A stretch of DNA of 64,000 bases from Sipunculus nudus (GCA_026874595.1 CM049319.1:5796601-5860600); one strand, 5' to 3'; shown: positions 11,311 to 24,087, numbered from the stretch's first letter. A program made the numbers and translations. The notes: generated by a model from the sequence alone, not told the origin.

Positions 11311-13672
11311 GACTTTGTTTCTTGTATATGCAGAGAAAAATGGCAACATGGATATTTTTATTGATAAGTCCATCAGCTTTAAACTGCTGTACGTTGCAAG
11401 CTTTCTTCATGAAAATCTGACGGGAGTTTATAACCTATCAACTAATCCCTTGACAATACAACTTAAACGCTGCAATCATAAAAGAATGACAATTAAGGCC
11501 GATACATTCTTATTCTAGCCCAGCCTCTGCATGTCATTAGCATCATGACCAACATCAGGGGTAAAAATATGCACCATCTCAAAACAATGATTCTAGATTT
11601 CAGCAGATTTGACCTGGAAAATCAAGGTCAAAGCTTGTTGAACTCCTCCGAAATTTTGACAGAAAGGACGTGTGTCAAATTTGAAGAAAAATATTTTCAA
11701 TACTTTGAAAAAGTATTGGGGCCACAACAATCCTAGTATTGTGCGATTTGACCTTGAACATCTTGAAGTCACCAGTACCCATACTATTCCGAAAACACAT
11801 TGGAAAGAACTTGTGTGTCAAAAATACGTGATACTACATAGGTCATTGTGCTCACATGACAATAACTATAATTCGGCCTTTTTGACCTGGAAGATCCTGA
11901 TTTGGGGCGCCAGTTTTCAAACTCGACCAAGAACTTTGTTGAAACAAGTCTTGTACACAATTTGAAGAGAAAAAAAATTCGGCAGATATGACCTTGAAGA
12001 TGAAGGTCAAGCTCATCGGTTTTCAAACTCGTCCGAGAATTTGGTATAAACAATATCACGATTACTAGACATCCTATAGACCAAGCGGACAATTACAGAC
12101 GATACCACTCAAAACTACGTCTTCCCTGAAGAGGGGGAGACATAATCATTTAAATTAAAAATATGTAACAAATATAGAACGCCATAAGTACCTTAATTTA
12201 TATGAATAAATACAATGGCCGAATGGAATGGCGTAGTCTTGGGCAATTGTGAAAGTCCCTAGATCAACGAGTTCAATGATGTAGTTTCTGATAGAGGGCG
12301 CTGCTAGAACCCCTTGAAAAATACAGTGAAATATCTCAGGATTTGGGTAACAATCGGAGAAATTACCTTCCTGGGGACATACCGGACAGTTCAAGGCCAA
12401 GAACGTACATATCCGTTTCGAACCCATAGAGGAGTTCCGTGACGAAAGTCCACTGAAGAGAAACGTCAATTATAATATAGATTTCCTGAAAAAGTTTCTT
12501 TTCTTTAACAATCTTCGGAGAAAACATAACCATATGTCCCTAATACATCCTGCCTATTTTCATTGTACGGTGTAGAAATCCTACTCAATATGAATTGTAT
12601 CTCGTTTTATCATTAATTTTGAAATGTGTGTCTGCGGTTTGTCATTTATTTGTACTTGTAGATAACCTGTCCTAATTTTCTCTCTGTTTATTGTGTTAGG
12701 AAACAATGATTAATGAAGCAATCATCTAACGGGGGTCATGAGAAGCTGCGGGTACATTTGGTGCTTTATAGATCCTCGGGCATTGTCATTATTTCATTGC
12801 GAAAAAAATACACTCTTGAATGGATCCCGCTATGAAAGGTTTCATTTGATAAAGACCATACAACATAATCCATTTGTGGCGCCACCAATAGTTTACATTC
12901 TCTGTTAGTTTAGAGCATTGACCTCGACTCAACAACACATGATAGTGTTACATAACTCACCCATATATCTCTCATGGTGTCAGCGAATTTACAACATATT
13001 TTTCATAGATAATAAGAAATTCAATCATTTGAATCCTTAATATTTTCAAAGCCTCATATGCATCACATGTACTTATTTGTTAACATTAATCTGAAATCAG
13101 TGACAACTTTCGCTTTTTTTCTGTTGTTGTTTTCAAATACAAATCTTTTCCGTCGTCACTTTAGACACATAGTAGTTGAACATTCGGGTCCTGTAAGTCT
13201 TTCTTACCGCTTCCATAAATAATGCCTTATAGGCCAAAGGTATGCGTACTTTTAGACACAAACATTTATTAAACCCACCGTCCATCCATTTCCAAAATAA
13301 AAAAAAACAGTATATACCATATAAACTGCATGTCTTACTGTTATGACAAATTGAAATGAAATATACTTCTAGAGATTGTGTGAAAATAATCAGAAAAGTT
13401 TAACGGAATTTTTTTTTTATAATTATGACATTATGCATGGATTAGCTCCACACAAAATACAGGATAAATCAAACGAGGAAATACTACAAAAATATATCGC
13501 CAATAACGAGCAATTTTAATATTAAATATCCTGAAATTATACTTAAAAGGAATTTGTTCTTTCACCGGGTCTTACAAAGACTTTCAACTCTCCTGATTAA
13601 TGAATGTCTCGAACTCCGGTTTTATCGAAGTAAATTCACCAGTCCGTTCGACTTCGACACAATGAGGTTTCA

Positions 13673-13674
<2 letters not shown>

Positions 13675-13741
<67 letters not shown>
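13675..13741. repeat. (TA)n microsatellite
   Basis: Directly follows GAGGTTTCACTG, a pogo-like end that inserts at TA, suggesting an origin from a TA target site. Confidence 0.95.
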
Positions 13742-13743
<2 letters not shown>

Positions 13744-14575
13744 AAATTGAAAGATAACGATTGTTTTAAGGATTAAGATGTTCTTTAATTAATGAAATAG
13801 AGATTTAAATAATGAAAGCCGAATTTTTTGGTAAAAAATATTGATAGTTATGTCTGTTAGTAACTGTTACTGAAGAATGAAGTAATGCAGATCAAAAGTT
13901 TTCTGTTTTGTTTTAAACTACACACAACAAGAATGATAAGTTAAAATATTTAAAAGCGCACTTTAGAAGTCTGAATTAATCAGTGTGTCCTTTAATGGCT
14001 AATTAATAAGAACAATATATTGTTGAAGACATTTTAGTTCAGGTATATTATGGTTCAGTATTAAAAATAAAATATTATTTGCAATTTAAGAATAAAGCGT
14101 TGGCCTGATTTATCGGACGGCAAATCATATGTGCATTGCCAAAAAATGGAGAAATAGTTAATTTCAGTATCTGAGAAAACAAGTCTATTAATATACATGT
14201 TTACAGTATTTATATACATGTTGACAGAAACTGTATCATATGACCACAGTATAAACATGTAAACAATAACTGTGTAATAGACGCTAAATACGGAATCATT
14301 AGTATTTTAAATAATAACTCTCAAACGTTTGAAAATCATCTCAGGAACGACGCCATGCACTAAGCCACACGGCGTAGACATAGCCAAAGTACGAATATTT
14401 TACATTTTCCGTGTCTGTTCCGATAATATTCATCTAACAGTAGGATTTATATCAAGTCGGCATTATAACTGCCAAATTTCAAAGTATACACTTTTTATTT
14501 TATCAGCATTTAGTATAATGTACCTAAAAAGTTCATCAAGGGTCACATATTTGGTGACAAAACTGACATCCTTAC

Positions 14576-14681
14576 CTTTCCGCTGACAATGTTGTGACTT
14601 TTGAAGAAAATCTGTACTTAAGCTCCGTGTTGTAATTTCACGTTTTACGTTCTGCGCCGAGCTGATACCATGTGACGTCAT
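14576..14681 (-). CDS. Left-copy conserved ATG exon
   Basis: Encodes the same 35 residues as 62485-62590 (MTSHGISSAQ to QHCQRK) with the same G|GTAAGG donor in phase 1. About 150 bases including the 5' flank are nearly identical between copies, while the DNA on both sides differs by many changes. In this copy the hydrophobic exon that would follow is missing, so splicing straight to exon 2 would keep frame but give no signal sequence. Confidence 0.5.
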
Positions 14682-15726
14682 TTTGTTCTCTGTTGTTCCT
14701 CCTATCCTTTGTTACTTCGTCCGGGAGAGCAGGAAGCCCCCGTGGAATTTTCTTGAAGAAAAAAGAAAGAGTTTAAAAAGTAATATAATATTGCTCATAC
14801 ATATATAAAAAGCATATATGAATATGAAATTATAAATAGTATTAAAAAACGATGTTTGACACTTAGGAACTATCAGTTAAAGCACACAAGAGGATAATCC
14901 CCCTTCCTATGTTTATATCAGTATATGTATATACCAGTACTCTATCCTTCAATCATAATACACAAAAATAATACAGACCATCTTTACCATAATGACACGA
15001 TAAGTGTAACATACTCCAACATATATTTAATTGCGTATAACTTAGTTCAGCCAGCGGGTACATGCATTACATTTTTATGGCCAAGTCAGTCAGGGCATCT
15101 CCTGACTGACAGGTGTTTTGGCCCAGATGGAGCACGGAGTCCAATGCGCCGTATTTAAGTAAGCATGTGGTCGCGCCCGGTCTACTGTTTTTAACACTGG
15201 TGTACAGGGGTAACCCACGGTTTCGGCACAATATTTAGTCAAGTACCAATTTATTTCAAGGAGAATACGATATATTTCGTGTTAATTCTTCATGCTTTAT
15301 GGTTGATTAGGCCTTTAAATCATATTATACCGGATTTTTTATTATCATGATGGAATTATTTAGCGTAATTATAATAAAATCGTATCATTTGTCACATATC
15401 GTTTGGCGTTTAAATATATTATATTTATACTCTATGAGGGAGTACAGTACAAAAAATCTTGTTTGTCTGAGCAGTTATGGCGACAATGAATACTTTTCTT
15501 TTATTCTTACATCACACGTAAAAAATAAACATAAGACACAATTTAATATGAAATGTTACATAAAAAATAAACTACGTAAGGATAATTGGAACTCCAGGGT
15601 AATTCAGGTCATTATTGCACATTGCTATAATCTCAGTCACAGCTCATAAGACCTTCTTCGGACAAGAACACATTTACTATAAGATAAATCATCTTAATGT
15701 CCATCCAGGTCAATTTTTAGGAGAAG

Positions 15727-15730
<4 letters not shown>

Positions 15731-15790
<60 letters not shown>
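15731..15790. repeat. (TA)n microsatellite
   Basis: TA run shared in position with 63639-63689 of the right copy. Confidence 0.95.
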
Positions 15791-15795
<5 letters not shown>

Positions 15796-15811
15796 ACATA
15801 TTTAACACGTT

Positions 15812-15900
15812 ACTTACATAATGACTTGCTACTCTTGTGTTTGACGCACGCAGTAGGTGTTGATGTGGACAGTTGCTTGTAGATCGACGCAGGGTCAACA
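15812..15900 (-). other. Possible linker exon downstream of the LDLa exon
   Basis: A strong acceptor (CACGCAG) and donor (TTAT|GTAAGT) flank an open stretch that in phase 1 reads SVDPASIYKQLSTSTPTACV, following on from the LDLa exon. No family match. The corresponding region of the right copy (63700-63740) is truncated and its donor reads ATAAGT, so support is weak. Confidence 0.25.
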
Positions 15901-16818
15901 CTTCCTGCGTGCTTGAAACTCAAGAGTATGAAAGTTACGTGTTTAATATGTTTCTCATATGCTCCAATTATGTTGAGCACGTAAATGCGATTGATTGGAC
16001 AAAAAACCTCATATATATATATATATACATATACTCAATATAAATAGTCAACCGTTGGTTATAACTTTTATCATGTAACAAGGTATAAATAGATATATAT
16101 AAATATATATATATATATATATGATGTTATAGTAAGCGTTATATTTTATATCGGAAACACTAACCAGTTCTTATACTTTTTTTGACACATTGATAAACTT
16201 ACTCACTTTTTTAGTAACATTCTTCATTTACACGTTAAAAGAGTACTTGGTTTTCCGCCAAGCTTGGCTTTGCAAGTCAATTGGCAGACTATTTCTGTCC
16301 TGCACGGTTCATGTTTTTCCCCATTTTCCAGGTACGTTATTTCCAGTATATTTTCAAATTTAATTAGTGTGTTAAAGGTATGTATATCACCATAGGAACT
16401 ATTACACTGTTTATTTTGCTTATTGTGATCGTCTGTAATATTAAAATAAACTAATCACAAAAGTGGTCCAAAAGGTACAGTAGTCTATGGTCAAAGATTT
16501 TCGTCCAAACAGTAATAATATTTTCATGTACTTATAGGTGTATGCGCAGCATATATTGTTTGTTGTTGGCTGAGTTAACTGTAAATTCTCTATATTGAGT
16601 AAATTCCTAATATTTCTGTATAATTCTCTATATCAAGTGTTTTCATACTGTACATTCGTGTTGCCGCTTTGCTTGAATATACAACTTGGCAGTCAAATCC
16701 TGAACTGTACGGTTCATGTAATCTCCTTTTCCAGTATTAAAACGACTAAAGCATATTCTGTGTTTGTGCTTGAGAGACGTATGAGCGGCCCACAACCTGA
16801 GATTGACAGCTACTGTAA

Positions 16819-16854
16819 CATATATATATATAAATATAAATATATAAATATATA

Positions 16855-16919
<65 letters not shown>
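16819..16919. repeat. Imperfect (TA)n microsatellite
   Basis: TA run with TAAA interruptions, 100 bases from the 3' end of the LDLa exon at 17020. Two shorter runs lie at 16013-16027 and 16094-16123. Confidence 0.95.
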
Positions 16920-16921
<2 letters not shown>

Positions 16922-17019
16922 CTTCTTGGAGGAAAGATAAGACTGGCCTTTCGCCAGGTGATAATTCCGCCCATGCTTGAGAGAGAAAGGGACGACACTG
17001 ATTTGGGATCTATACATAC

Positions 17020-17139
17020 CGCATGCATCCTTTTCGTCAGAGGCATCCCCACAGGCATCCTTGCCGTCACACAGACATCGTTCAAGTATACACCACCCCG
17101 TGCTACACTGAAACTCCGTCTTGTCACATAACTCAAATC
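17020..17139 (-). pseudogene. LDL-receptor class A repeat exon
   Basis: 120 nt between TTTCAG and GTATGT, phase 1 at both ends as usual for LDLa exons. It reads FELCDKTEFQCSTGWC, ILERCLCDGKDAC, GDASDEKDAC. It shows the F.C..G.C I....C DG..DC.D.SDE..C pattern with one extra Cys (RCLC) and K-D-A-C spacing one longer than standard. The exon itself is intact. Confidence 0.85.
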
Positions 17140-17468
17140 CTGAAAGAAAAAGGAAAAGCAATGCTTCAGAGGCATTCTCTCAAAGAAAGGTATATGTCGT
17201 TCCCGTTACTTATATTTTATCTTCTTGAACCAGTGTTTCGAAGGTGATTGAAGTAATAATTAATGTATGATAAAATTAATGATTTTAAAAGTAAATCTAT
17301 CGAATTTGAATCATATTTTATAGGCAGGAAATACTAAAAGGTCAAACATTCAAAATTCGTCGCCTTGATTCAAAATAAGAAATATTCCTTGTTTTACGTT
17401 TAGTATATTTGCATCAGTGGACAAATATTATTATACCCTGACAAAGAAAGATTTGATTCATATTGTAC

Positions 17469-17632
17469 CTGTACATTATGGCATAATGCAGTATTCCTAG
17501 TCGTACGCCTCATTTACATTGCACCAGGTTCCCTCAGGTCGTCCATCCGGGTTCCTGCAAAGGTCAACTGCTTCGACCAATGAGCTGTCAGGGACATAGG
17601 TCATCGAAGGAGGGAGTCTCAGCTTCTCCCAT
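17469..17632 (-). pseudogene. Kringle exon with two in-frame stops
   Basis: 164 nt, one base completing Ile then WEKLRLPPSMTYVPD, CRNPDGRPEGTWCNV, EAYD, TAG, EYCIMP, TAA, C. CRNPDG..GTWC and EYC are kringle signatures. The TAG at 17497-17499 stands where kringles have the Trp of W-E-Y-C, one base from TGG; the TAA at 17476-17478 lies two residues before the last Cys region. The donor ACAG|GTACAA and acceptor phases fit both neighbours. Confidence 0.8.
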
Positions 17633-17903
17633 CTCATACATTTTTATATGCAAGTTAGAACACTTCAGTGCATAATCAACATAAATATATCGCGTTATAC
17701 GAAAACAAATAGGTATGGATTATAACTGAGACAACAAGAACCGTTTACTCCGATGTATTTCATTTGTAAGAAATAAAGAACATGCAAACATATGTAATCG
17801 TTTTAAATAATGGTTGTCCTATTTTTTTTTGTTGAAGCGCTTTATTTATTATTTGCGATTTCCTTTCACTCTTTCATAGAACGTAATAGCTACGTTAAGT
17901 CAC

Positions 17904-18016
17904 ATCCCACAGTTGTCGATTTCCACAGACTGGTCATCACAATGAACCTTCCCATCACACCTTTCGCGTTCTGCTACACTTTCGCCGTTGGTACACGTGA
18001 TGCCTTTCTGCTTTGG
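17904..18016 (-). pseudogene. LDLa-like exon lacking one Cys pair
   Basis: Reads GITCTNGESVAERER, then CDGKVHCDDQSVEIDNC, ending GGG AT|GTGACT. CDG..HCDD....DNC matches the calcium-binding end of LDLa repeats. The first Cys is absent and the third is Ser; in this fold those two form one disulfide, so they were lost as a pair. The acceptor (AATGAG|CCA) is a guess. Confidence 0.65.
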
Positions 18017-18675
18017 CTCATTTATACATAAATTACGTGGAAAATATTACGGAAGGTAAAATATCAGACAATCACCGATTAACATACAATAGATAGGACA
18101 AATATGCTGACTCACATTTTTATAATGGTCTGTCAACGATTTATAAGTCGTTCTTGTCAAACAAGAGTCATTCCGGTGTGCTAAGGCAAAAGACAGTAAG
18201 TACATGTTTGGGTTACAATGAGTTAATGCTCAAATCATCAACGGCCATATGAGTGCCATAAAATAATATATTCCTAGCCCCCAGGAATCCCGAGATATGA
18301 GGGCAGTAACATCTCCATATTTGTGTTTACACACCATAATACTGAAGTATAAAGCATTATCTATACCTACTGCCTTTTTTTCGGTCAGAAAGCATTTGTA
18401 AATCCTAAGGTAAAGACGAGTAAGAAAACTTACTGCTCTTTACCTAAGGATGTGCATATATTCCATAAACTGACATCGAAAATACTGCTATTTGCTCGTG
18501 ATGGTTAAACAAATTTCTATCTGAAAATTAAGCTGGGTGAAGGTTTCTTCGACAGACAGGTAGATTCTATGTCTCTGCAGAAAAGGGGTATAACAAATTA
18601 TAAGAGAATAGGTTGAAACTAGTTGTTTATTTTTTCCCTTAAAAAAACTCAGCGACTGTATTATTGTCTCTCATT

Positions 18676-21600
18676 TTTAGCTCAGCTGACTATCAGTCAT
18701 CTGAGCTATAGTCATGGTCCATTGTCCGTCGTCCGTCCGTCTGTCTGTCCGTCCGTCCGTCCGTCTGTCTGTCTGTCCGTCTGGATGTCCGTCCGTAAGA
18801 CTTGTACGTTTCGACACCGTTGGACCTACGAATCTGAATTTCGGCATACAGTAAGATGTCCCCATAATCTCCTACCATGCCAAAAATTGGGTCAATAGGA
18901 CTTCGTTCCTTTGAGATATTAAGGAAAAAAACCTCAATTTTTTATTAGAAATCTATTTTCACACTTCAGGAATGCCTAATATCAAAACCACTCATCTGGT
19001 TTTCTTCATATTTACCATAAATATTCCTGTATATAGTTCCTATGTACATGCCAGATATTAAGTCAGAATTATATAATTTAAAAAAGTTATGGGCCCAAAC
19101 ATAATGGACTTTGTAAAAAAATCAGGAAGATATTTGGTCACTTAAGACCAAAAGTGTTAAAGGTAGGGACTTTTATCCAGTTATACAACTTTAATTAATC
19201 AAAATTTAATTGTATACCAAAAATTAGATCAAAATTTGTTAAATTTTTTTAAATATTGGCAAAAATATAAAATTGGTACCTTAAATTTTGCCCAACTTTG
19301 GCCATGGCACGTTTTCTTCCTGTAAGTACTGTGGATTTAATTTTCACACCATGTATACATTAGGATTTAATCTGTTAAAATCTGAAATTTGAAAATAAAA
19401 GCTGCAAAATTAGGCTAGTTATTGAATTTTTTTGGAGGCTCTTGTTGTATTCCCTTACATTGTCAAGCAGTCCACTTTGATGACTGTAGGTCATTCAGTG
19501 CACATCTCTATGCTCCCCAGGCTGTTGACATATTTTTAGATTCCCAAAAATCTCCTACCATACCAAAAATTGGGTCATTAGGACTTTGTTCCTTCGAGAT
19601 ATTAAGGGAAAAAAAACTCTGTTTTCCATAAAAAAAAGCCATTGTTACACTTCAAGGCTGCCTAATGTCAAAACCACTGATCTGTTTTTGATCATATTTA
19701 GTATTCACATTCTTTTATACATTTTCTATGAACATACCAAAAATTAGGTCAGTATTGGGTTTTATTTTGAAGTTTTGGGCCAAAACATAATTCAATTTTT
19801 TTTTTAAATCAGGAAATATATTTACTCACCTAACATGAGAATTGCTGAACGTAGAGACTTTTTTTCAGGAATATAACTTTATTTAATCAAGATTCAATTG
19901 TTTACCAAAAATTAGATCTGAATTTTGCAAATTTTTCAAGTTATTAGCATAAATAAAAAATCAATACCTTAAATTTTGTCCAACTTTGGCACTGTTGATT
20001 TAATTTTCCCAGCATATATGCATAAGGATTTAATCTTTTAAAATCTGAACTTTCAAAAGAAATTGATTGGAATGAATAGCTTTTAGTCATGTTTTCATAC
20101 ACCATGTCAAGTGTTGTTTACATCTAGCCCACCTAGTAGTACAGCCTTCACTTGCATTATGTAACCCACCCCAGGCAGCTTACCTTGGCCCAGCTTGGCC
20201 ACTACTAGCAGGCTTCCCCTCTGCCCTGCACTCATCCCCCCCCCCCCCAGCTGGTGCATAAACTAGATGAATGTTATAATTTTTCTGTATTTTATTTTTT
20301 TCTTGGACATGCTACATTTTAGAGTTTGTATTGAACCACCAGGGTTACAATGATTAAAGTGTACATTTAATTTTGTACAAAAAGTGGTGTATGTTCATGT
20401 GTGGATGTTCATGAGATAAGTAATTCCTTACTTCAGAAGAGTAAATACTTTACCAGATGTGAAATTGACTATTAATTCCAGTAATTAATTAAAACTGAGA
20501 TAGTAATTAGCACAATGATATTGTTTGTCCCTCATTCAACCAACAGTGTGTATACTTTATTTGAAAAGATGTTTTATTTTATCAAATTTACTTTTATTCT
20601 ATTTTGGTGAATAAAATTAAGCATGTCCTGAAAACTCCAATGTGCAAACCTTTTTAATAGTGATTCAAGTAATATTCTTGTAGATGCCATGTTGTGGCAT
20701 TATTTTCTTTTAAAATCAGTTTAAACATTTATGATTTAAAAATGATAAAGTATATGTGTATGCATAATATGACCTAATGTTTTTTACTCTGTATATATAA
20801 TGATTGCAACTTTTGCAACAATTCTAATATTTTAACTTATATTTTCAGGTTTTTTGATTAAAAATTTATAAACCTGTAAATAAAAAAATGATTCAGATAA
20901 AAACTTCTTAATGGAAAAAGTGGATCTGCTTAAAAAAATAGGATTATATATAAACTTAAATGCATTATTCTCTTGAAAGTAAAATAAAGGTATTAGTCCA
21001 TTCTGTCCACTTGCCTGTCCATCTGTAAATTTTCGTATGCAACACAGTATCTCAAAACTTTTACTCTTTTTCTTCATGACAGTCTTGTCAGAGTATTAGT
21101 TTGCAATCATAAATTTAGAACTTTACTATAACCAAGTAGGGCCCCTTTCCTCTTAGCTTTTCATATTCTTATATAAATGAATAACATTGCAATAGAATAT
21201 TTCTACATCCAACTTTGTGCTGCCCTCATTTTTCCCTTCTCCGAACCCCATCCCAAAGTCAGCCTCAGTAAGCAAGAACAAGATGAATCAGATATATTCA
21301 TACTTTAATATTTTGTATAACTATTCGTCCATAGGTACCTATGTACATGCCAGAAATTATGTCAATATTGTGCAATATGTAGACATAGTGGGCATCACAA
21401 TAATGTACCTTGTCAAGACTAAAGAGATATTGTGTCATACAGTCACATATTCATAAATCACTTCATCAGCATAGTTAATCATAACATCATATCTGTCAAA
21501 TTGAACACTTGCAGACTACCATACACTTTAGATCCTTCAACAAATAGCCTTATCATCATTCTACTACTGCTTATTACTGCTGTCATTGCATTCATATTTG

Positions 21601-21845
21601 CTCAAATATATCACAATTTTCAACCCCTCCTAAATAAATAAAAAATGAACCACTTTATTTGACTCTATTAATCCATCAGTCAGGTAATTTCATTTATCAT
21701 TTACTCACATATTACATTACTTTCCTTTATAATAGCCCAACATGTACATGATATTCATAAGCTTTATCGACTCAATATAGTATCACAGAGGAGAAACATT
21801 TATAGTCCAATCACGATCAGCTGAGCGCCGTGACCCATGGGTCCC
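18676..21845 (+). mobile_element. Large AT-rich interspersed element with GTCCGTCCG tract
   Basis: Begins TTTTAGCTCAGCTGA, then a (GTCC/GTCT)n tract at 18726-18796, and ends near CAGCTGAGCGCCGTGACCCATGGGTC. Inside, about 18870-19290 is repeated as a diverged direct copy at about 19550-20020 (shared TCTCCTACCAT, CCAAAAATTGGGTCA, TTCGAGATATTAAGG). No transposase ORF is visible. The same ends appear in inverted orientation at 40213-41482, which defines the family. Confidence 0.65.
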
Positions 21846-23840
21846 TTGTTTATATTACCTTGTAGCAGGAACAACTTGTCGACATGGTGAAATACCGACA
21901 TTTATATTTATATTATATATATAGTCAGTTTAGGTTATAGACGGGATTAAGTAATAAACATATATATGTTTATTTCTTTTTTTTTTCTTTATTTTCAGAC
22001 GGGTCCAATAATAGCCTCAGTACTTTTGAAGTTCCAGCTTGACAAACAGAGTCCTTAAAGGTCATCTTTGACTAAAGTACAAGCTTTTACTTGTAATTTT
22101 GAGAATCACATACTTCAGCCATAGGTCAATCCTTCCACTGAGCAGAAATGGCAAAATGGGATCGGCAGCACATTACATATCCAAACATTATATGCCACTA
22201 GATTGTCTTGGGTATCGGGAAAAGAAGTATATATCATGCACTCCTACAGTTATGGGAAAAATTTTTAGTTTGTACGAGTAAGATTTTGTAAATTTATACA
22301 GGATCAGATTTTTCGGGAAGGGCTATGTATATTTTCATGAAACATGATCTACACATTGATACTTGAAAATATTTAAATGTTACTGAAGACTGGCAATATG
22401 ACTATCATGTATTCATATTCAATAATTTTTCTTGTATTTTTGAAAATGACATTTATTTATCAGCAGAGCACACTTCGTCTTTGACGCAAAGATCGAGCTT
22501 CACTCACATCAAGAAATGTTTGACTTTTCATTAAATTTCATCAGACCTGACGGGAAATGGCTGACCTATATGTTTTTTAGGGAGCAGAGACACCTTACCC
22601 AAGCATAAAGTTAGACCATTAGCCCAGGGAAGTTGAAACTGTACATGCAAACAGACTGTGGTAATTCTTTTCCTGCAAATCCCAAATAAAGTAAATTTTA
22701 TGTATTTTTCGAAAAAAAAAATATACATTTAACAAATCTCGTTGAGGAAACTGAACTTAATATGAAGTTAGGGTAAGCGGATTTCAGACATCAAAGGGTG
22801 TGATATTTAACCTATATTAAAATATTCAAACCAACATTTCCTCTTGCTGAATATAGTCTAAGGTCCATTTTCTATAATCATGTCCTAACTTTTTAATATC
22901 AATTTAATATTTCAGTCTTGAAACAATGTTATTTTGTTACATTATTTGCACTACGAAATGATGACTGTTCTGGTCGATTTCTGTGTTCGGAATTTATATA
23001 ATAGTATTGGTGTGAGTGGAAACGTTAACACTTGTGTAATTATCAAAATATGAACTATTTTTTTTTTCAAATTCTGGTTGGTGATCATGTAAGAGATGGT
23101 CGAATTATAAAAAGCAAATTAAATCCAACCATACAGGGAAAATATTATTGATTATTTGAAACGAAATGTTTATAGGAAAAGAAATCTACTTGTGTTAGTA
23201 GAAATCCTTACACAGATGTGCATATGAGATTTGTTTTTATTATGCCTTATTTTTGTTTACAAGTTATCGCAACAATTACCAAGGTCTTTTCTTACAATTG
23301 CAAGGTGACATTTACAACAGTCTGGAACATATTAGCGTTAATGATGTGATGTGGCACTTAAAACACTTGTAAGGGTAATTATTCAAATTCAGAATCATCG
23401 ACTGTGAAGTTACTGCTTTTTACCATTTGGAGGCAATATATAATCGCTTCTGGAGTAATGAGGTAAAAGACAGTTTTCGCAATATTTAAAAAACGAAAGA
23501 CTTGAATGATTCCTCCAGTTAGCAGTTAAATACTTGTTTATAGGCGTATATATAAAATATAAATCTCGGGCCCTGTTAAAAATGGCTTTAATGGGAGACT
23601 TAAAAACACTGAATGGCATATTAACCATTGTTGCGTTGTTCATGACTCCCCTTAAGCCGGCCTACCGATATTTTTTTATGTTTTTTTTGCCAGCCGATTT
23701 ATTTCAAGCGAAATGAATAATCTACAAGTCTCGCCGACCGGCGATTGCCCACACACCTACCGATTTTCTGTGCAGATCACAGTACATGTATACGCCATCT
23801 GGCGATCGTCAGGATTAACGTTATATGGAAGAAAACGCAC

Positions 23841-23841
23841 G

Positions 23842-23893
<52 letters not shown>
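23841..23893. repeat. (CT)n microsatellite
   Basis: CT run downstream of the M13 gene end, with one TT interruption. Confidence 0.95.
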
Positions 23894-23895
<2 letters not shown>

Positions 23896-24087
23896 AGCTC
23901 AACTTTTCCGTGAAATACCGTAAGCTGTATTAGCTTTTTATTTGTTCGGCGAATATCCTGCATTGAAGCAGTTCATGATAAAAATTGTTTTTGAAAAAAG
24001 CCTCATTTTTCTTTAATAGAGGACTATTGACAAGGAATCATTCGCACCGGGGAGAGATAACTGAACTAGACATTGGTTTGCATTTGT

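Larger units (their letters stand above)
4986..14575. other. Left-copy long intron/intergenic stretch
   Basis: Holds a poly-C tract near 5247, a hairpin-like CCCCGGT...ACCGGGG near 6105 kept in both copies, the SINEs and inverted arms listed separately, and TGACCTTGAA-type repeats near 11600-12010. No exon of a recognised family was found. Confidence 0.5.
1..16440. repeat. Left copy of a tandem segmental duplication
   Basis: The sequence from base 1 onward aligns in the same orientation with the block that begins at 45618, and the match can be followed in many places up to about 16440. Matching anchors include the start (TGTTCCGCAGCC at 1 and 45618), the M13 exons, the GA-repeat exon flank near 4900 and 49560, a tRNA-like SINE near 8040 and 52320, and the ATG exon near 14600 and 62500. 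Divergence by eye is moderate, with many small indels and several large copy-specific insertions. Since homology is present at base 1, the true left end is outside the window. Confidence 0.9.
14682..17019. other. Stretch between left ATG exon and LDLa exon
   Basis: TA microsatellites, one weak linker-exon candidate at 15812-15900, and a diverged local repeat (16255-16330 and 16655-16740 share GGTTCATGT...TTTTCCAG). Homology to the right copy ends near 16440. Confidence 0.5.
17020..18016 (-). pseudogene. LDLa-kringle-LDLa gene fragment
   Basis: Three exons in order on the minus strand: an LDL-receptor class A repeat (17904-18016), a kringle (17469-17632) and a second LDLa (17020-17139). Their phases agree at both joins. 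Such domains occur in secreted proteases, receptors and matrix proteins. Two stops in the kringle mean this fragment cannot be read through. Neither a start nor a C-terminal exon was found. It lies just upstream of the left M13 copy, and homology of the two blocks beyond 16.1 kb suggests a partner past the right edge. Confidence 0.75.

Noticed and set aside
16595-17175. Long ORFs of 105-178 codons on both strands
   Set aside because: Mostly Ile-Tyr repeats from the TA tract; only the part over the LDLa exon is meaningful. The same applies to the Ile-Tyr ORFs near 3300, 13700, 15750, 25750, 28100, 33100, 37900 and 46250.
18677-18898. ORFs rich in Arg-Thr-Asp or Ser-Val-Cys-Pro
   Set aside because: Translation of the GTCC/GTCT tract inside the interspersed element.
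23757-23963. Arg-Glu repeat ORF
   Set aside because: Translation of the CT microsatellite.
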